From contig JAHLEZ010000001.1 of NCBI GenBank assembly GCA_020726505.1, positions 4,092,001 through 4,156,000 on the forward strand: 64,000 bases of DNA, given 5' to 3'. Within the stretch, counting starts at the first letter, position 1, and each line of letters begins with the position of its first letter. This DNA comes from Leptodontidium sp. MPI-SDFR-AT-0119 (Eukaryota > Ascomycota > Leotiomycetes > Helotiales > Leptodontidiaceae). The notes under the pieces were generated by a model that worked only from the letters and a program-made list of their open reading frames with translations, ran no database searches and was not told the DNA's origin. The translations under genes and the position numbers were made by a program. This document shows, piece by piece, positions 57,649 to 64,000 of the stretch.

Positions 57649-58875
57649 ATGTCTCCCTCTCGCACGCTCCCGACTTTCCTGCAGACTGAGGTTGCGGCTC
57701 ACAACACAGAGAAAAGTTGTTATGTTACCATGGGTACCCGTGTCTTCGACATCACCGACTTCCTAGACAGCCATCCTGGTGGGGGCGAACTTATTGTCGA
57801 ATACGGAGGGAAGGATATCACGGATATTTTGAAGGACGAAGACTCGCACACCCATTCTGATGCTGCATACGAAGTACTGGAAGATTCTCTGATTGGTTTT
57901 GTCGCAACGGAGAAAGTGATGGATGCTGTGGTCAAAAGCCAACATCCAGACCAAATTGTGCCTCTCCCAGCTACCATGGATGGCTTGGAGGAGTTGAAAG
58001 AAAACGGTTCTCCCAATAGAGTTCCAGTTTTCCAGGCTACGGGGATGTCTTCTGCTGAGGATCTCGAGAAGGAAACGGATCTCATAAACGATTACAAGAC
58101 ACACAAGTTTCTCGATCTCAACAGACCTTTGCTAATGCAAGTATGGTTCGGCGGCTTCAGCAAGGATTTCTATCTCGATCAAATCCATCGACCCCGACAT
58201 TACAAAGGAGGGGAATCTGCACCCTTATTCGGCAACTTTCTTGAACCTTTATCCAAGACCGCTTGGTGGGTTGTCCCAACCGTTTGGCTTCCACCAGTCG
58301 CCTATGGAACGTATGTTGCGTCAAAAGGTTTCTCGAGCATTGGCGCCGAAGCGGCGTATTGGTGTTTGGGACTTTTTTTGTGGACTCTGGTGGAATATGT
58401 CCTGCACAGATTCCTGTTTCATCTGGATAAGTAAGTGCTCACGTACCTCCAAGTCTAAACCCTAGATCTAACCTCCATTAGATGGCTCCCTGACAATCGA
58501 GTTGCCCTCACTCTTCACTTCTTACTCCATGGCATTCATCACTACCTTCCTATGGACAAGCTCAGACTTGTCATGCCGCCAACTCTTTTCCTCGCCCTAG
58601 CAACCCCATTCTGGAAGCTTGCACACGCCGTATTTTATTGGGACTGGTGCGTAGCCACTACTGTCTTCTGCGGTGGTATCTTTGGTTACATCTGCTATGA
58701 CCTGACGCATTACTTCCTCCACCATCGGACTCTCCCCTCATACTGGAGAGAACTGAAGAAATATCATCTTCAGCATCACTTCATGGACTACGAGAATGGA
58801 TTTGGAGTAACGAGTCGCTTCTGGGACGTAATTTTTGGTACCCAGTTGGCTCCACCGCCAATCAAGACTTTGTAA
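57649..58875 (+). CDS. SCS7: Sphingolipid fatty-acid 2-hydroxylase (Scs7/Fah1) with cytochrome b5 domain
   Basis: ER membrane enzyme that 2-hydroxylates the very-long-chain acyl group of ceramide. Exons 57649-58430 and 58482-58875 give 391 aa, normal for fungi. The N-terminal cytochrome b5 domain has haem ligands in SHPGGG (His42) and DSHTHSDAA (His67/69 region). The segment KFLDLNRPLLMQVWFGGFSK links it to the hydroxylase domain. There are four predicted membrane helices and the His clusters that bind the di-iron centre: HRFLFH, HGIHHYLP, HYFLHH and HLQHH, all complete. The final FGVTSRFWDVIFGT is a strong family mark. The single intron is 51 nt. Divergently transcribed from het-c. Confidence 0.96.
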
Positions 58876-59366
58876 GCAGTATTGTAGTATTATTACACAC
58901 GGGAGAATAGTTTCGGCAACGATGTCATGACGGGGATAAAGTCTTTGAATGCATTTGGGCGTTGGCTGGCTTTGGTCATGGCGAATAGGAAGCCGACCAC
59001 TCAATTTGTTATTGAGCAGTACATACCTTTAATAAATTTAATAAATAATGATATTCTTTTCACTATGTATTGACTCTGGATCGAGATCCTCCCTGCTCAA
59101 ATTCTCACTGTAACTAGCGATTAAAGTCCGGTGCCTAGTTACATCATGTGACCATTAAGTCCATGTGATCTGTGGCCAGCGAACAAATCTCTTCCCGCCC
59201 TCGCCTCCAGGCTCCGCCATCATCAAGTCGCGACATTTTTTGTCTTGCTCCTCACAACCCAGACAACAACAGTTCCCACCGATTTCGCTACATTTCTCCC
59301 TCAACCCCACTGCCAGTAGTTAATTAGTTCCACAGCCAAATCCAATCTTTTTGGCTTTCTCACATC
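58876..59366. other. Intergenic, 0.5 kb
   Basis: SCS7 3' flank (with TTTAATAAATTTAATAAATAATG at about 59030-59052, AATAAA-type poly(A) context) and the promoter of the next gene. No gene seen. Confidence 0.6.
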
Positions 59367-61285
59367 ATGTCCGCCCTTGACGTCGAGGCCCTCCTCGATT
59401 CGACTGCGAATGCCACACCTGTCGACCAGAATGGATCTTCGAAGTCCAAGGACAATGATGATCGTCACAAGAATGAGCGCAATGACCGCCGCGATAGAGA
59501 GCGAACTCGCGATGGTAGTAGAGACCGCGACCGAGACCGAAAGCGTAGGGACCGCAGCAGAAACAGAAGGGACACCAATGGAGACAAGGAATTGATTGGA
59601 ACACCTACAAGTGACCATGGCAGTGCTCAGGGAAGTGTCAAGAGTAGGCGCAGAAGCAGAAGCCGCGAAGATGATCGCCGACACTCACGCCGTCACAGAG
59701 ACAGCCCTGACGAAGGAGGCCGCAGAGACGGTGATTTCTACAGAGGAAATGGTCGTACTCGCTCCCGTTCCAGAAGCCCAAATCGGTACTACCGTCCTCG
59801 TGGAGATCGCCGAGATCGAGATGAATTAGAAGGTGGAAAACCAAGAGAGGACCGACGAAATAGAAATGATGGACGACGAGCAAGTAGAAGCCCGAAGAGA
59901 GAGAGCACACCCCCTTTGACTGAAGACGAGCGCGACCGTCGCACAGTCTTTGTCCAACAACTTGCTGCTCGTCTTAGGACTAAAGAACTCATAGCTTTTT
60001 TCGAGAAAGTTGGGCCAGTGAAGGAGGCGCAGATCGTGAAGGACAGAGTCAGTGGTAGATCCAAAGGGTATGTTCCCCACTCCCATCCCGCGTTATCACT
60101 CACTAACTTGCTATCAAGTGTTGGCTACGTTGAGTTTAAGAATGAAGAATCGGTCCCTGCTGCTATACAACTCACTGGTCAAAAGCTCCTAGGAATCCCA
60201 ATTATCGCCCAACTCACCGAAGCCGAAAAGAATCGTCAAGTTCGCAACCCTGAAGCCACCGGCAGTAACCCAAACCAGATTCCTTTCCACAGACTCTATG
60301 TGGGTAATATCCACTTCAGCATCACTGAAAGCGATTTACAGAATGTCTTTGAGCCTTTTGGTGAGCTTGAATTTGTCCAGCTACAAAAGGAAGAACAAGG
60401 TCGCAGCCGAGGTTATGGATTTGTCCAGTATGTCCCCTATTGCTCCTATTCATAGACTCGCATTGCTAACACATGTCAGATTCCGAGACCCTAACCAAGC
60501 TCGGGAGGCTCTAGAGAAGATGAATGGGTTTGATCTCGCTGGTCGACCAATTCGTGTTGGTCTTGGCAACGATAAGTTTACTCCTGAGTCTACCGCCAGT
60601 CTTCTGCAGAGATTCCAGGGACAGAGCCACCAACAACAATTCCAGGGTTCTGCTTTCTCCGGTGCTGGTGGCCGCGGTCCGCAAGCAACCAGCGGTGGCA
60701 ACTTTGATCGTGCTGGTGGTCGTGATAACGACAAGAGCTCCGGAGGTGCTAGTGCCTTGGATGATACCGATGTTGGCGGAGTAAACTTCAACAACTATAG
60801 TCGAGATGCATTGATGAGGAAACTTGCCAGAACAGATGAACCTGCCCCCGCCTCCAAGGGCCGCGATGAGAGACGAGAGATCTCCAAGCCGAAAACCGAG
60901 GCCAAGCAATTGCCAGTAAATGTCAACATGGCAAGCAGATGCGTTGTACTCAAGAACATGTTTGACCCTGCAGAGTATGTTCCACTCCACCTCATTTCTT
61001 GAACGGTACTAACATGTTTGGTTCAGAGAAGAAGGTGATTCCTGGGAGAAGGAGCTGGAGGATGACGTCCGCGCAGAGGCCGAAGAGAAATATGGCCACG
61101 TTGTTCACATTGCTCTAGATCCAAACTCGCAGGGCGACATATACCTGAAGTTCGATCGGGTTCAAGGAGGGGAGAACGCCATCAAGGGCCTCAATGGCAG
61201 ATATTTTGGTGGACGCATGATCAGTGCAACGCCTGTTGTGGATGCCGTCTACAGCAGTTTGTTTTCACGCACGAAAGCGATCTAA
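59367..61285 (+). CDS. RBM39/Rsd1-like RS-domain splicing factor with three RRMs
   Basis: Nuclear RNA-binding factor of the CAPER/RBM39 (fission yeast Rsd1) family that bridges the 3' splice-site U2AF complex. Exons 59367-60067, 60119-60427, 60480-60974 and 61027-61285 give 587 aa; introns are 51-52 nt. Domains: an Arg/Ser/Asp-rich N-terminus ([20 protein letters not shown]), then RRM1 ([20 protein letters not shown] ... [10 protein letters not shown]), RRM2 ([20 protein letters not shown] ... [13 protein letters not shown]), a Gln/Gly-rich linker, and a C-terminal UHM-type RRM ([20 protein letters not shown] ... [12 protein letters not shown]). The R-x-F (GRYFGGR) of the UHM, which grips a Trp of a partner ligand motif, is present. 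The domain order is diagnostic. Confidence 0.95.
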
Positions 61286-64000
61286 GATGCTAATCTCGGC
61301 CTACCTCATGGACTCTAGGGTCGTATCGAGTATGTGGATCCATTCAGTCATTCTAACAGCATGCTAACTCTGGTTCAAGAAACTAGTCATCCTCACTTTT
61401 CATTCACAATGAAGCTTCCGCCCCTTTCACCTACTGCCAAACACAGTCTTGACGCTACCACAGATTCAGGCTGCCTTGATTATCAGCAAGCAGACTTCGA
61501 GACGGCTGACCGGTATCCGAGAACCTCGCTGATTACTTGTACCTAGGGGCCTCACCAAGCGATCTCTCTGACCAGCTCCTAGGATATTGGGAGCCATTAT
61601 TGATTTCCGCTGATTGCACATAGGGCATTTGTCATGTACACATTTTTCTCCATACAGGTGCACTTTTGGTGCTTCCGCGTTGTCCCTTCCGTAGCAAATA
61701 AAAGCTTCTGCTTAAATTTTCTCCCTACATCATGAAAAAGCGTTGGCGGAGTATGGCTAGCCTTTCGGGTTCGTCCTGAACATACAGCAACATTAACTTT
61801 CTTCCCAGGTGACTTTTGATTGTTTCAAATGGACTTTTCGAACGGGCCTATTTTTGGTGCCAATGCCACTGTCAGTTGTTGCCTCGAGACTGGTGAGTTA
61901 CACCCTCTGCTGTGACACATGTAATATTCCAGCGAGATTCAATACCGGTTTCAAGACCCTTTCTCGAAGACTGCTCAAGTCGGTAGAATCACAAACCTGG
62001 GTAGCCTTCTCAACCTGCTCAAGCTAATAAAAATCAAAGACCTGTAAGAGGTATGGCTACGCTTGAGCATTCTTGTGTCTTTTCATGTCATCTTCAAAAG
62101 CTCAAAGGATAGAACTTGTTTTCTAACTTTTACTTCATAGGATCCCATGTTTCACTGTCCTCTGTGATTTTTTTTCGAAATGATCTTGTTTAGGCCCGTT
62201 TGGTCCCAAACACTGCTAAGGACCCAGACTGTTGGCTTCAATGGTTTTATTCTAGGAAGTGTCCTACCTTGCTCTATTAACGCCGTATGTGCTTTGTAAA
62301 CAAACACTTGTTTCCTCTGATGTTTCAAATAGACACAAGTGTGGATATTTTTGCCGCTCACTGGGCCATTTCAAGGAAGAGCTAACTCAAGAAAGCAATC
62401 AAGTATCAAATGTCTCATTTGCATTATTTTAATATCGCATTCTATCTTGCTCTATCCCTTGTAAATTATTTAGAGTCACAACTGAAGTTATAAGAGCAAG
62501 GTCTACGCTTGCCATTGAAGTTATGGCTTTTAAAAAAAGGATCTGCAATAGTTTTGCAAAACTAAAGAAGCTGTAGCTACTTCGTAAACTCTCAAAGCTT
62601 CAAGCTCAAACGCTTTAAGACGGATGATAAATAAGTTCTTGCGGCCTCTTTGACTTGGATACAAGAGGAATTCGATATCTCGCTTAATTTCGCCTGATCT
62701 TCAGGGGTTAGGGGTACAAGCGCTAATCGCTTGACTTGAAATTCACACCTTCAGACCGCTATTAAACAAATTATAATCAATACAAAAAATCCTATTGAAT
62801 ATTTAGCCTAACGGGAATTTCGTCTTAGCTTAATGAATTCGAAAAGTCTGATTGCTGCCATTTGGTAAGTGAGCTACGGCTCGGTAGCCCAAGGCGGCTC
62901 GAAAATGCATTCACTCAGCGAGACTGATTCATTTAATGTTTGACTCTTTTGAATCACGCCGAATGTGTAGGATTGAATACCTAGCCTGTAACGCACTTCA
63001 CTGAACCCAGCAATTTGCTGGCCTCGAAGAAGCCGCAGAGGAAAAGGTGAGGGTGCAAGGGCAAGGTGTCTGTAGTAACTTCGAAGTTGAACCTTGGATC
63101 TTGGATCTCTTTGTGCAGATCCCATACGTGCCTGATAGTGCTCAGAAGCACTCAGAACATCTGAAGACACCCGTTGTATTTAATGTGGTGTCCAAAAAGG
63201 ATCATTTACTGGCCAAAGAAGCACTTCGAGGAAGTGGCAGTCGGCTGCATCAAGAAAGCATATCCTCAAAGCTCAAGGAGACAACGCTACTACTACTTCT
63301 TTTGTTTCTAGGAATCATCAGGGACATTGCCCGACATCCTCCCAAGTGGATATCTCAATTACATGGTGTCGTGGTAGACTTGATGTAAGAACCCCAATTT
63401 TTACTCATGCTTCCAAAGTTGACAGGTGAAAAACATCTTAAGGAGTCAAACTGGCGAGGATGTACAGAACATCAAGATGAGATGTACGAGGATACGGAGT
63501 CATTAACTTCGTGAATGGAACTTGTTACTCCAATAGTCCCAACTTCAATCAATTCCAGTTTGACGACACTTCTTTCAGTAACAACAACATCAACAGTACC
63601 TCGTTCTACAATACCTTCTTTCATAGCCCGTCGTCCTATAATGCATTCTACATGACCTTATTCTTCATTACATCCATGTACAGCATCGACGGCAAAGAGT
63701 ATCGGGTATAAAAAACAAACTCGCTTCAGTCATTCTTACTTCCTCAACCTCTACTTGTACTGCAAACCTCAACAACACCTGCTAAATCAACAACAGCACC
63801 TGCTTTAGCAACAGGTATTCCAACTGTTGGTCATTCTACGGATGAAATGCCTTGGTGAAGCTTGCTACCAGCTGCTAGCCGAAGCTCCTTCGACCCGAGT
63901 CTATTCACTTCTTGCTACTTTATCAAAGCAACGTTGTAGGTCAGTGTAAAGCTACCGCTGCGGGCGCCAAAGCCAGTTGAATGAGGATAGTCGCAGCACT
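61286..64000. other. AT-rich, gene-poor right end, 2.7 kb
   Basis: From about 61.8 kb the DNA is visibly richer in A/T than the gene-bearing part, with stop codons dense in all frames. Fragments such as ASLTWIQEEFDIS (near 62.65 kb) hint at eroded coding sequence, possibly an old transposon, but nothing can be assigned. No tRNA was seen. Confidence 0.5.
63515..63858 (+). pseudogene. Eroded Ser/Thr-rich coding remnant
   Basis: Two adjacent frames read Thr/Ser/Pro-rich, wall-protein-like sequence: VTPIVPTSINSSLTTL and SVTTTSTVPRSTIPS (frame ending at TGA 63653-63655), then LQTSTTPAKSTTAPALATGI in another frame ending at TGA 63856-63858. They cannot be joined without a frame change. Probably what is left of a mucin-like surface-protein gene, or exons of an unresolved one. 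Confidence 0.3.

Noticed and set aside
59301..61000. Minus-strand and alternate-frame ORFs over the RBM39-like gene
   Set aside because: Arg/Ser-rich coding sequence opens other frames. The plus-strand model has three clear RRMs across three well-formed introns.
1..64000. tRNA, rRNA, CRISPR, prophage or biosynthetic cluster
   Set aside because: No GGTTCRANNC B-box with matching A-box was found. There are no regularly spaced repeats and no PKS, NRPS or terpene synthase genes. This was a visual scan, so a missed tRNA remains possible.

Overview
This 64 kb window is nuclear DNA of a filamentous ascomycete (Pezizomycotina). The evidence is short introns (mostly 45-75 nt) with GTAAGT/GTATGT-type donors and CTAAC/CTGAC/CTAAT branch points, intergenic spaces of 0.4-2.5 kb with genes on both strands, and families such as HET-C, GT15 mannosyltransferase, GH105, NRAMP/Smf and a fungal Ysh1. 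The overall style would fit Leotiomycetes, but that is an impression and was not tested. I built gene models by hand. In every multi-exon model with a complete CDS the joined exon length is a multiple of three.

Layout: 75-763 is the 3' end of a Zrt-type zinc transporter that enters from the left edge. From 2.2 to 8.9 kb there are three disordered, low-complexity proteins of unknown function; one has an internal 61-codon tandem duplication and another ends in a PP1-docking-like motif. At 10.9-16.3 kb, YSH1 (mRNA 3'-end endonuclease, minus) and TAF4 (TFIID, plus) diverge from a 0.5 kb spacer. An NRAMP metal transporter follows (18.0-20.0 kb), then a small unknown gene whose first coding exon is only the ATG (22.5 kb), glycerol kinase (24.5-26.6 kb), an unknown minus-strand gene (27.8-28.7 kb) and peroxisomal 3-ketoacyl-CoA thiolase with a clear PTS2 (29.2-30.7 kb).

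The middle holds an 886-codon single-pass membrane protein of unknown function (31.9-34.5 kb), a secreted GH105 unsaturated-rhamnogalacturonyl hydrolase (35.7-37.0 kb), a 244-bp MITE-like inverted-repeat element (37.6-37.8 kb), RanBP1/Yrb1 (39.1-40.1 kb), a YEATS protein of Taf14 type (40.9-41.8 kb), a DUF4604 protein (42.3-42.8 kb) and a GT15 alpha-1,2-mannosyltransferase (43.8-45.6 kb). At 46.5-47.6 kb lies a decayed C6-type transcription factor. It is followed by a secreted/membrane protein with a duplicated segment in consecutive exons (48.2-49.5 kb) and a BTB-like protein (51.8-53.5 kb).

On the right are the HET-C heterokaryon-incompatibility homologue (53.9-56.9 kb, minus, eight coding exons including a 30-nt one) and, diverging from it, the sphingolipid fatty-acid 2-hydroxylase SCS7 (57.6-58.9 kb). 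Next comes the RBM39/Rsd1-like splicing factor (59.4-61.3 kb). The last 2.7 kb is AT-rich, gene-poor and contains only eroded coding fragments.

Most genes are conserved housekeeping functions: Pol II transcription and RNA processing, nuclear transport, metal uptake, glycerol and fatty-acid catabolism, glycosylation and sphingolipids. I see no biosynthetic cluster, CRISPR, phage or prokaryotic-type defence system, and no clear undescribed multi-gene system. The most distinctive items are the HET-C allele, the MITE-like element, the decaying transcription factor and several uncharacterised proteins with internal duplications.
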